Assembly (NCBI GenBank): GCA_963770275.1
Contig: CAVYPD010000018.1
Location: 186,001 to 250,000 of the forward strand
DNA from: Roseiarcus sp963770275
GTDB lineage: Bacteria > Pseudomonadota > Alphaproteobacteria > Rhizobiales > Beijerinckiaceae
Reading direction: 5' to 3'
DNA: 64,000 nt
The notes beneath the pieces were generated by a model that did no database searches, was not told the DNA's origin, and worked only from the letters and a program-made list of their open reading frames with translations. Below are positions 56,395 to 64,000 of this stretch, piece after piece. Made by a program: the position numbers and the translations under genes. Position 1 is the stretch's first letter, and every line of letters begins with the position of its first letter.

Positions 56395-57519
56395 TCACAC
56401 GAGCCTTGTGTCCGCGATGGCCCATTCGATGGTCGCGATATCATGAGGCGCGAGGATCGGCGTTTCGGCGCGGTGTTGCTGCTTGGCGGTCACGCGAAGG
56501 CCGGCGGGGATCTCCACCACATAGCGGATCATTTCGCCCATGAAGACGGTTTCCCGCACCGTCGCCTTCATCGAATTGACTGGCCGTCCATCGGTTGCAG
56601 GGGACGCGCCCACAGTGATCTTCTCGGGCCTGATCATGCACAGGCAGTCGTTCGTGGCGCCCAAACCCGACGCCGGCGCCTTGAGCTCAACCTCGCCAAT
56701 CTTGAGAACGATGAGCCCGTCCGTCTCCTTGCCGACGATCGTCGCCTCGAGGAGATTGGCTTCGCCGACGAAGGAAGCAACGAACCGATTGGACGGCGTG
56801 TCGTAGAGCGCCTTGGGCGAACCGATCTGCGCGATGCGGCCTTCGTTCATCACCGCCACCCGGTCCGACATCACCAGCGCCTCCTTCTGGTCATGCGTGA
56901 CATAGATGAAGGTGATGCCCAAGCGGCCGTGCAGGCGCTTGATCTCGAGCTGCAGATCCTCGCGCAACTGCTTGTCGAGCGCGCTGAGCGGCTCGTCCAT
57001 CAGCAGCACAGGCGGATTGAAGACGATGGCGCGCGCGATGGCGACGCGCTGCTGCTGGCCGCCGGAGAGCTGCTGGGGAAAACGCGCCTCGTAGCCTGAG
57101 AGCTGGATGAGATCGAGCATGCGCCGGACATGATCGCGGATCTCCGGCTTGGCGAGGCCGCGCTGCTTGAGCGGGAAGCCGATATTCTCCGCGACCGTCA
57201 GATGCGGAAACAGCGCATAGTTCTGGAACACCATGCCGATGTTGCGCCGATAAGCCGGTGTGTGCGTCACCACCGAGCCGCCGATCAGGATGTCGCCCGA
57301 CGTCGGCTGCTCGAAGCCGGCGATCATCATGAGCGTCGTGGACTTGCCGGAGCCGGAGGGCCCAAGGAAAGTGATGAATTCGCCGGGCTCGATATCGAGG
57401 CTCAGATCGTCGATCGCGCGATATTGATCGAAGGTCTTGACGATATGGCGGAGCGAAACCGGCGCGCCGGCCTGCCGAGGCAATCCGGATTGAACCTGAT
57501 CAGAAGGCATGACCGTCAT
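56395..57519 (-). CDS. polyamine-type ABC transporter ATPase (PotA-like)
   Basis: 374 residues. FLGPSGSGKSTTLMMIAGFEQP Walker A, RNIGMVFQNYALFPHLTV (Q-loop), LSGGQQQRVAIARAIV, LLMDEPLSALD, and a TOBE C-terminal domain (CMIRPEKITVGA). MalK/PotA family. Divergent from the permease gene 198 bases away, so the transporter is expressed from a split, face-to-face promoter region. Confidence 0.93.
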   Translation of the reverse strand: MTVMPSDQVQSGLPRQAGAPVSLRHIVKTFDQYRAIDDLSLDIEPGEFITFLGPSGSGKSTTLMMIAGFEQPTSGDILIGGSVVTHTPAYRRNIGMVFQNYALFPHLTVAENIGFPLKQRGLAKPEIRDHVRRMLDLIQLSGYEARFPQQLSGGQQQRVAIARAIVFNPPVLLMDEPLSALDKQLREDLQLEIKRLHGRLGITFIYVTHDQKEALVMSDRVAVMNEGRIAQIGSPKALYDTPSNRFVASFVGEANLLEATIVGKETDGLIVLKIGEVELKAPASGLGATNDCLCMIRPEKITVGASPATDGRPVNSMKATVRETVFMGEMIRYVVEIPAGLRVTAKQQHRAETPILAPHDIATIEWAIADTRLV

Positions 57520-57717
57520 CCGCGATGCGAACCGACGTTGGTTGGAGTTCGAGGTTTTTGCTTCACCAGAGTTTGTGCGCTTTTATGAGTATGAGGCCGC
57601 GAGGCGATTGTCGAGCCAGCCGCTCGACGACGCGCTAAAAGACTTTTGACGCCGCCGCCGGATTGCCGATAGACTTTCGCTTGGCCGCGCATCATGCGGG
57701 GCTGAGCGGCAAGGGCG

Positions 57718-58596
57718 ATGCTTAACCGCAAATCCTCCCCGAGCATATTCTCCCTCAGCGCCTCTGCGATCAGACCATCGCCTGGCGCCCTTCTCGCCGC
57801 GCCGCTCGTTCTCTATCTGCTTGTTTTCTACGCCTATCCCGTCCTCCTCATGCTGAGCCGAAGCGTGTATGAGAAAGGGTGGACGCTTGAGGTCTTCAGT
57901 AAGCTCCTGCGGGACCCCGTCTTTTGGCGGGTCATGCAGATCACGGGAACAATCAGCTTCATCGTCACGATCGCCTGCCTACTGCTCGCCTATCCGGTCG
58001 CGCTGTTCCTGGCCCGCTGCAAGCAGTCGACCGCGAACCTCTTGATCATCCTCGTGCTGATCCCGTTCTGGACCAGCATCCTCGTTCGGACCTACGCTTG
58101 GATGGTGCTGCTCGGCAGACGAGGCATCATAAATAATTTTTTAGTCGCCACAGGTCTGATCGACCAGCCGCTGCCGCTCCTCAACACGCGTCTGGCGGTC
58201 TGCGTGGCCATGGTCCATGTCCTTCTGCCCTTCATGGTGCTGCCGATTTATTCGACATTGAAGAGCTTGGACTGGCGGCTTATTCGCGCGGCCGAAGGCC
58301 TCGGCGCCCGGCCTCTCGCCGTGTTCCGCCAGGTTCTCCTGCCGCTATCCCTGCCCGGCATTTCGGCCGGCTGCATCCTGGTCTTCACGCTGGCGATCGG
58401 CTTCTACATCACGCCCGCCTTGGTCGGCGGTCCCAGCGATTTGATGATCTCAATCCTGATCGCCAATCAGGTCAACATTCTCGACTGGCCCCAGGCAGCC
58501 GCCATGGCGGTGGTGCTTCTCGCGGTGGTGCTGGTGATCTTCGCCGGCTTCACCCGCGTGATGCGGATCGAGAAAATTTTCCAGGGTCAACGCTGA
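57718..58596 (+). CDS. polyamine-type ABC transporter permease (PotB-like)
   Basis: 292 residues, about six membrane helices, with the EAA loop RAAEGLGARPLAVFRQVLLPLSLPGI. ATG 57718. Stop overlaps the next permease (TGATG). Confidence 0.92.
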   Translation: MLNRKSSPSIFSLSASAIRPSPGALLAAPLVLYLLVFYAYPVLLMLSRSVYEKGWTLEVFSKLLRDPVFWRVMQITGTISFIVTIACLLLAYPVALFLARCKQSTANLLIILVLIPFWTSILVRTYAWMVLLGRRGIINNFLVATGLIDQPLPLLNTRLAVCVAMVHVLLPFMVLPIYSTLKSLDWRLIRAAEGLGARPLAVFRQVLLPLSLPGISAGCILVFTLAIGFYITPALVGGPSDLMISILIANQVNILDWPQAAAMAVVLLAVVLVIFAGFTRVMRIEKIFQGQR

Positions 58597-59402
58597 TGGG
58601 CGCGGTTTGGCGCATCGCCTTTTACGGTCTTGTGATCCTGATCTTCGCCTATCTCTTGTTCCCCATCCTGATCGTGATCCCCCTGTCGTTCTCCTCGGGC
58701 AAATATATGACGTTCCCGCCGCCCGGCTTCAGCCTGCAATGGTATGCAAATTTCTTCACCCGCTCCGCCTGGACGGATTCCGCGTGGCTCAGCATCTGGG
58801 TCGGTCTTGCTGTCACCGCGCTCTCGACGCTGCTCGGAACGCCGGCGGCCATTGGCCTCGTGCGCGGCAAGTTTGCGGGCAAGAAGCTCGTGAACGCTTT
58901 GATCCTTTCGCCGGTGATTGCGCCGGGCATCATTGTCGCGATCGGCCTTTATTTCGCTTACGCAAGCTACGGGCTCGTTGGCCGACCGCTGGCTCTCGTC
59001 CTCGGCCACACTGCGCTTGCCGTGCCCTTCGTGGTGATCAATGTCTCCTCGGCGCTCTATGGCGTCGATCGCCGTCTCGAATATGCGGCGCTCAGTCTCG
59101 GCGCGAGCCCCTGGGCGACATTCCGACAAGTCACCCTGCCGCTGATCCGGCCTGGCATTTTCGCCGGCGCGGTCTTCGCCTTCATCACCTCCTTCGACGA
59201 GCTGCTCGTCTCTCTGTTTCTGTCCGGAACGACGGCGGTTACCCTGCCGCGGCGGATGTGGGAGCAGATCCGCTTCGATATCGATCCGACGCTGGCTTCG
59301 GTCTCGACGCTATTGATCACGATCACGACGAGCCTGATGGTCGGCGCAGAACTCTTGCGTCGCCGGTCCGAGCGTCTTCGCACCGCCCCAGTTGGCCGAT
59401 AG
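58596..59402 (+). CDS. polyamine-type ABC transporter permease (PotC-like)
   Basis: 268 residues, about six membrane helices, EAA loop YAALSLGASPWATFRQVTLPLIRPGI and SFDELLVSLFLSGT. Coupled to the PotB-like gene and followed by the binding protein. Confidence 0.92.
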   Translation: MGAVWRIAFYGLVILIFAYLLFPILIVIPLSFSSGKYMTFPPPGFSLQWYANFFTRSAWTDSAWLSIWVGLAVTALSTLLGTPAAIGLVRGKFAGKKLVNALILSPVIAPGIIVAIGLYFAYASYGLVGRPLALVLGHTALAVPFVVINVSSALYGVDRRLEYAALSLGASPWATFRQVTLPLIRPGIFAGAVFAFITSFDELLVSLFLSGTTAVTLPRRMWEQIRFDIDPTLASVSTLLITITTSLMVGAELLRRRSERLRTAPVGR

Positions 59403-59430
59403 CTTCAGCAGAGTGAAATGGGAGGATAGA

Positions 59431-60618
59431 ATGGACGAGACAATCAAACAGGCGCTTCAGGCCATGGCGGGGCAGCCGCCGCACAAGGCCGATTATTCGC
59501 GGCGACAGTTCATCTCCAACGCCGCGCGCTATGGCTTGACGGCAGCGGCCGCGGCGACGCTTACGTCGCCCTTTGCCTTTCCGGTCGCTGCGCTGGCGGC
59601 CGATGTCGAACTGCCCAAGATCGACTCGATTCCCGACAAGCTCAAAGGCAGTGGCACGGTCCGCATATGCTCCTATGGCGGTGCCCTGCAGGACGCGCAA
59701 CGCAAGGCCTATTTCAAGCCCTTCGAGGAATTGTCCGGCATCAAGGTCATCGAGGCGGAAGGCCCCGATCCGGCCAAGGTCAAGGCGATGGTCGACAGCA
59801 AGAACATCGAATACGACGTGACCGAGGTCGATGGCGCGGACGTCATCAACCTGCAAAAGCAGGGCGAGTATTTCGAGCCGATTGACTACTCGCTGTTCGA
59901 CGTCGACAACATCGACCCCGCGTTCCGCCAGAAGCTCTACTGCAACATGCTGCCGTATGCGCAGATTTTCGCCTATCGCACGGACGCGTTCAAAGGGAAG
60001 GCTCCGAAGGACAACAAGGACCTTTGGGACACGACCAACTTTCCCGGGCCCCGGTCCCTGCAGTCGGGCGCGAGCGGATCGAACGCTGACCTCGAAGTCG
60101 CGATGATGGCCACCGGCGTTCCCGCCGACAAGGTCTATCCGATCGACCTCGACAAGGCTTTCGCGAGCCTCACGAAGATCAAGCCCAATGTCAGCAAATG
60201 GTGGGACGCCGGCGCCATCCCCGCGCAGCTCCTCAACGACGACGAAGTGGTGATGGCGACCGCGTGGAACGGCCGCATCGCGGCGATCCAGGCGAACAAG
60301 GCTCCGGTCGAGATCGTCTGGCAGGATCAATTGCTGCGCAATGACTGCTGGGCGGTGATCAACGGTTCGCAGAACGCTCAGAACGCGCAGAAGTTCACGG
60401 CCTTCATCACCATGGCCGTGCCGCAGGCCCGGCTCTCCACGTTGATTCCTTATGGCTTCGTCAACAACAAGTCGGCAGGCTATCTCTCGCCCGAGCGGCT
60501 CAAGATCCTGCCGACTGCGCCTGACATCAAGAGCAAGCTCATCAACTTCAACAACGAGTGGTGGGCCGCGAACCTGACCGACATTGTCAAACGCTGGAAC
60601 GCTTTCATCGTCGGCTGA
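59431..60618 (+). CDS. polyamine-type ABC transporter binding protein (PotD-like, Tat signal)
   Basis: About 395 residues. Twin-arginine leader SRRQFISNAARYGLTAAAA, then a type-2 periplasmic binding fold: VRICSYGGALQDAQRKAYFKP, DVTEVDGADVINLQKQGEY, VVMATAWNGRIAAIQ, LIPYGFVNNK. ATG 59431 behind GGGAGGATAG. Ligand likely an organic cation or amine by family; not provable here. Confidence 0.92.
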   Translation: MDETIKQALQAMAGQPPHKADYSRRQFISNAARYGLTAAAAATLTSPFAFPVAALAADVELPKIDSIPDKLKGSGTVRICSYGGALQDAQRKAYFKPFEELSGIKVIEAEGPDPAKVKAMVDSKNIEYDVTEVDGADVINLQKQGEYFEPIDYSLFDVDNIDPAFRQKLYCNMLPYAQIFAYRTDAFKGKAPKDNKDLWDTTNFPGPRSLQSGASGSNADLEVAMMATGVPADKVYPIDLDKAFASLTKIKPNVSKWWDAGAIPAQLLNDDEVVMATAWNGRIAAIQANKAPVEIVWQDQLLRNDCWAVINGSQNAQNAQKFTAFITMAVPQARLSTLIPYGFVNNKSAGYLSPERLKILPTAPDIKSKLINFNNEWWAANLTDIVKRWNAFIVG

Positions 60619-60691
60619 CCTTGCGACCGACGCCGGCGGCGCACAGCTTCCGCCGGCGTCTTTCTCCCTCCCACGCTTCCAGGAGTTCCTG

Positions 60692-62315
60692 ATGCCGAAC
60701 GACCATTCGGCGGCGACCCGCGATTGGGGTCCGGCCGCGCTGACGCCGGCCAAAGAGACCGCCTTGGATTGGATCAAAGCGCACGCGGCCTGGCTCTCGG
60801 AGCGCCATACGGAGGTGTGGAACTTCCACGAGCCGGCATGGCGCGAATATCGATCCGCCGCCTGGTATGTGAAACTGTTGCGCGAGCAGGGCTTCGAGGT
60901 GGAAGAAGGCACGGCGACCATGCCCACCGCCTTCCGCGCCACGTACGGCAAAGGCAAGCCGGTTATCGCCACTTATGCGGAATACGACGCCGTTCCCGGC
61001 AACAGCCAGGATCCTGTGCCCTTTGAGAAGCCGCGCGACGGCGTTCACAAATATGCCGCCGGCCATACCGATCCCCATTCGGCGCTGGGGCTCGGCGCGC
61101 TCGGCGGCTTGCTCGCCGCCAAGGCGGCGATGGAGAAGCACGGCCTGCCCGGCAAGCTCGTCTTCTTCGGCGAGCCGGCGGAAAAGGTGTGCGGCTCAAA
61201 GCCCGTGCATGCCGCCCACGGCTATTACGACGATCTTGACGCAACCATCGCCTTTCACCCGGCATTCAGCACCGCGCACGCCAACACGGTGATCTGGGAC
61301 ACCCATTGCGGCAGCTATTGGAGCCGGATGTACAGCTTCGAGTGCCCGCAGCCCGGAGGAGTGGTCCGGCATGGGCGCAGGAGAGGGCGCTTCGGCCCAT
61401 ACGATGGCGCGGGCCCCCGGCGCGATCGACGCTGTCTGCCTCATGTATATGACGAGCAAGATGACCAAGGAGTCGATGCTGCCGCATACCGGCACTTGGA
61501 CCATCAACGAGGCGATTCTCGCCGCCGGTCAGGCCACGGCCGACAATCTCGCTCCCAATTTCAGCCAGATCCAATATTCGAGCCGCTGCCCGACCTTGGA
61601 AATGCAGGAGCGCATCTACGCCGTCCTCGACAACAACGCCGACAATGTCGCGCGGATCACCCATTGCATCGTGCGCAAGGAATGGGTGACCAAGACCCGT
61701 CCGGGCCTACCCAACCATGCGCTGGCGGCGCTCGCTTACGGCAATCTCGCGCTTGGCGGAACGCCTCGCTGGGGAGAGGAGGCCAGGCGGTTTGGCCGCG
61801 AGGTCCAGAAGAACCTGGGCCTTGAGCCGATGGAGGATCCAATCCATCCTGCGATGACGGCGCTAACGACGCCGGAAGAAGACGAGGCGCGTCTGCGCGC
61901 CATCCTGCCGCCCTGGCAAAAGAACTACACGTCCGACGACTACACGGAATACACTTGGCAGTGCCCGACGGCGCACGTCTATGTCGGGCGCGCGATGCTC
62001 GCGTCGCCACGGCCGGGCTATCAATATCCAGCCTGGGTGTGGAACGCGCTCGGGGGTTTCCCCGCGACGATCGACCCAACCGTGCAGGCCGCCGCCCGCG
62101 CCATCGCCGGCAGCCTCATCGATCTCATGACCGATCCGCAGGCCCTCGCGGCGGCGCAGGCCGAATTCCGTGAGCGCACAGGCGGGGGCGTCGGGGGCAA
62201 GACGTGGGTCGCGCCGCTCCTGCCTAAGGATTTCCAGGCGCCGATCCATTACCGCTGGCCCGAATATGTCAGCACGCCGCGCGGCGCGGAATGGTGGCTG
62301 CCGCAGGGCGCCTGA
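60692..62315 (+). CDS. M20-family amidohydrolase (AbgB-like), one frame break
   Basis: Zinc peptidase/amidase of the aminobenzoyl-glutamate utilisation type. First frame: FHEPAWREYRSA, VIATYAEYDAVPGNSQ, GHTDPHSALGLGALG, VFFGEPAEKVCGSKPVHAA. After SFECPQ the frame is lost; removing one C in the CCC at 61352-61354 continues PEEWSGMGAGEGASAHTMARAPGAIDA and runs to WWLPQGA at 62315. Corrected length about 540 residues. ATG 60692 follows CCAGGAG. Sits after the importer and probably acts on its substrate. Confidence 0.88.
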
Positions 62316-62364
62316 CGCGCCATAGCCTCGAAGAGACCGGTCGATGCGCCGTTGGTTCGCGTGA

Positions 62365-63669
62365 TTACGCTCCAATGGCTCTCATCAAGCGACCGTATGC
62401 CAGTCTCGCCGTCACGCCGATGGGCCAAAGCCGGTGCAGCCGGATCGGCTCCAGAGCCGACTTTACTGGCATATCCAGGTCCGCCGCCTGCGTTCCGGTG
62501 ATGCGGCGAGCTATTTCAGCCCCCATTGCGGTCGCCATCGCGACGCCGCGGCCATTGTACCCAAGGCAAGCGATGACCTTGTCGGCCGGCTCATTAAGGT
62601 GAGGGTAGTGATCCAAGGTGAGCGCCAGTTGGCCGTTCCAGCCATGCGTCCACTGAGGATTGCCAATGAAGGGCCAAAGCCGCTTGGCGTAGGCGATGAG
62701 ATCGAGAAAATCGTTGGCGCTTTCGAGCGTCCGCAGTCGGCTCCGTCCGCCCATCAGCAGCCTGTTGAAAACGTCAAGCCGGTAGTAAACGGTAATGTCC
62801 TCGTGCTCATAGAGGACGGTTCCCATCGGCAAGATTCGTTTGGCGATCTCGTCCGGCAACGGTTCGGTCGCTACGATGCCGCTGTAGACGGGGATAACCG
62901 TTTGCCGAAGGCCTGGCCAAAGCTCGTCGGTGTATCCATTCGTAGCAAGCACGAGCCAGTCTGCGGTGACGGTCCCTCCCGGCGTGACGACCGCCCATGA
63001 CGCGCCTCGCCGCTCTACGGCCGTCGCCTTGGCGCCGCCATGAATGGCCGCCCCGGCCTGAATTGCTGCGTCGGCCAGCCCGCGCGCGTAGCCAAGGGGG
63101 TTGAGCGAACCGCCCCGTCGGTCTAGCGCGCCGCACAGGTAACGGTCCGCGCCAGTCGCGCGCGCGATCGCTTCGCGCTCCAGCAATTCGACCGGCGCTC
63201 CGCGGTCTTTCCAGGCCATTGTGGCCTGACGAAGAAACTTTGCCGAGCCCTTCGAGAAGGCTGCGCGAATCGTGCCGCCTTGGTTTGCCTCGCATCTGAT
63301 CTGAAGCTCTCGAACAAGGGCGAAGACCCGATCCGGCGCTCCGCCAGAAAGCGACACCATTCGCCGTCCCAAATCGCGGCCGAAATGGCGCTCTATCTCT
63401 TCAGGCTCATGCTTCAGACCGGGGTTGACTTGGCCGCCATTGCGGCCCGACGCGCCCCACCCAGGCTCTCGAGCCTCCAAAACCGTCACGTCGGCGCCAC
63501 GCTGAGCAAGGTGCAGGGCCGTCGACAAACCGGTAAAGCCGCCGCCGACGACGACGACGCCCACGCGCTTGTCGCCGCGAAGCGGAGGGGTAGCAACTCC
63601 TTCCCGCGCAGTTTCGGCATAAAGGCTACGCGGGAGCCTGTTTGTTTCAGGTTCGATAAGATCGGCCAT
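62365..63669 (-). CDS. FAD-dependent DAO-family oxidase (PuuB-like)
   Basis: 434 residues. Rossmann GGGFTGLSTALHLAQRGADVTVLEA, GWGASGRNGGQVNPG, and the C-terminal GYNGRGVAMATAMG. Family includes gamma-glutamylputrescine oxidase, which suits a polyamine importer next door. ATG 63669 (MADLIEPETNRLP); an upstream extension is unlikely. Same strand as the next, incomplete oxidase. Confidence 0.9.
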   Translation of the reverse strand: MADLIEPETNRLPRSLYAETAREGVATPPLRGDKRVGVVVVGGGFTGLSTALHLAQRGADVTVLEAREPGWGASGRNGGQVNPGLKHEPEEIERHFGRDLGRRMVSLSGGAPDRVFALVRELQIRCEANQGGTIRAAFSKGSAKFLRQATMAWKDRGAPVELLEREAIARATGADRYLCGALDRRGGSLNPLGYARGLADAAIQAGAAIHGGAKATAVERRGASWAVVTPGGTVTADWLVLATNGYTDELWPGLRQTVIPVYSGIVATEPLPDEIAKRILPMGTVLYEHEDITVYYRLDVFNRLLMGGRSRLRTLESANDFLDLIAYAKRLWPFIGNPQWTHGWNGQLALTLDHYPHLNEPADKVIACLGYNGRGVAMATAMGAEIARRITGTQAADLDMPVKSALEPIRLHRLWPIGVTARLAYGRLMRAIGA

Positions 63670-63792
63670 GATTGTCCGATTGCACACTCCGCCCAGAGCG
63701 AAACCGTCCCGCTGTTCCTGAGCGCGCCCGGCCGCCGGGACTATCGACTTGCCCGGCAGTCCGCACAAGTACGGCGCTCAATTGGAGCGGGT

Positions 63793-64000
63793 TCAAGCCT
63801 GGGCGACATGCTTCAGCGTTCGCCCCTCGATACCCTTCACTCGGAGGTTTTCGGGATCATACAGCGGCTTGAGCGAAGCTTTCGCGCGCAGCCTCGCGCC
63901 CGCCACCTCGATCTCGAACTGGCCGCCTTGGATGAATTCAGCAGTTACAGCCTCGCCGCGGTTTTCGACATAGCCGAGACCGATCGCGCGGCCGATCGTA
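63793..64000 (-). CDS. GcvT-domain C-terminus, incomplete at window edge
   Basis: Minus-strand frame without start that reads IGRAIGLGYVENRGEAV, then PLYDPENLRVKGIEG and ends at 63793. This is the C-terminal GcvT-type domain found in dimethylglycine/sarcosine dehydrogenases and related enzymes. The rest of the gene lies beyond 64000. With the upstream genes it points to catabolism of methylated or poly-amines. Confidence 0.8.
   Translation of the reverse strand, partial: TIGRAIGLGYVENRGEAVTAEFIQGGQFEIEVAGARLRAKASLKPLYDPENLRVKGIEGRTLKHVAQA

Noticed and set aside
59323..60972. 549-codon minus-strand open frame opposite the PotD-like gene
   Set aside because: Antisense to a clear binding protein with signal peptide; no motif of its own.
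41485..64000. Genomic island integrated at tRNA-Met
   Set aside because: No integrase and no repeat of the tRNA 3' end was seen in the window, although the region downstream is clearly accessory.
1..64000. CRISPR array or insertion sequence
   Set aside because: No regularly spaced 25-40 base repeats, no transposase-like protein and no terminal inverted repeats with target duplication were seen; the palindromes present are short mosaic repeats.

Overview
This is a GC-rich window from an alphaproteobacterium, most likely a Rhizobiales (Hyphomicrobiales) member. The pointers are the Pseudomonas denitrificans/rhizobial-type aerobic cobalamin gene set (cobGHIJKLM, cobN, cobW), two DUF465 proteins, a TTAA-N7-TTAA CtrA-type motif, alphaproteobacterial mosaic palindromic repeats and many ATGA start/stop overlaps. 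Genus cannot be fixed from the sequence alone; a Beijerinckiaceae/Methylocystaceae/Bradyrhizobium-like origin is a guess. Layout: (1) 0-23.4 kb is a cobalamin (B12) locus: cobC (minus) divergent from cbiB; cobQ-cobO (minus); a cobalamin riboswitch at about 8.74-8.91 kb; then DUF1636-cobW-cobN-cobG-cobH-cobI-cobJ on plus, cobK on minus, cobL-cobE-cobM on plus, cbiD on minus, cobB on plus, and a flavin reductase that could be CobR. Together these take precorrin-2 to adenosylcobyric acid and adenosylcobinamide phosphate, with O2-dependent CobG and cobaltochelatase CobN, but with CbiD instead of CobF. A hydrolase, a small secreted protein and a lipase-like lipoprotein are interspersed. (2) 24.1-27.8 kb is housekeeping: pgeF-midA-lgt (overlapping, minus) and pncA. 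(3) 27.8-34.4 kb holds a phased 10-bp repeat/terminator, a possible small RNA, and a sugar-acid-type catabolic set (GntR regulator, SDR oxidoreductase, LysR regulator, IlvD/Edd dehydratase, lone sugar-binding protein) with two perfect palindromic operator candidates. (4) 34.5-41.6 kb is mostly core: GST, queG, DUF465 pair, PEP-CTERM protein, ClC channel, purE-purK, tRNA-Met. (5) 41.7-64 kb is accessory: an AraC regulator divergent from a ribose-type ABC importer operon that contains a permease fused to a strictosidine-synthase-like propeller and a second propeller gene; a 1229-residue TIR-nSTAND NTPase-transmembrane protein; an MBL hydrolase and an amidohydrolase; a polyamine-type ABC importer (ATPase divergent from the two permeases and the binding protein), an M20 amidohydrolase, a DAO-family oxidase, and the end of a GcvT-domain oxidase. 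A striking property of the whole window is about fifteen single-base frame changes in otherwise intact, conserved genes, nearly all +1 insertions in short homopolymers and including the normally essential lgt. After correction every gene has a normal length. This pattern looks more like assembly error than gene decay, so gene spans here are given end to end across those breaks. No insertion sequence, integrase or CRISPR array was seen.
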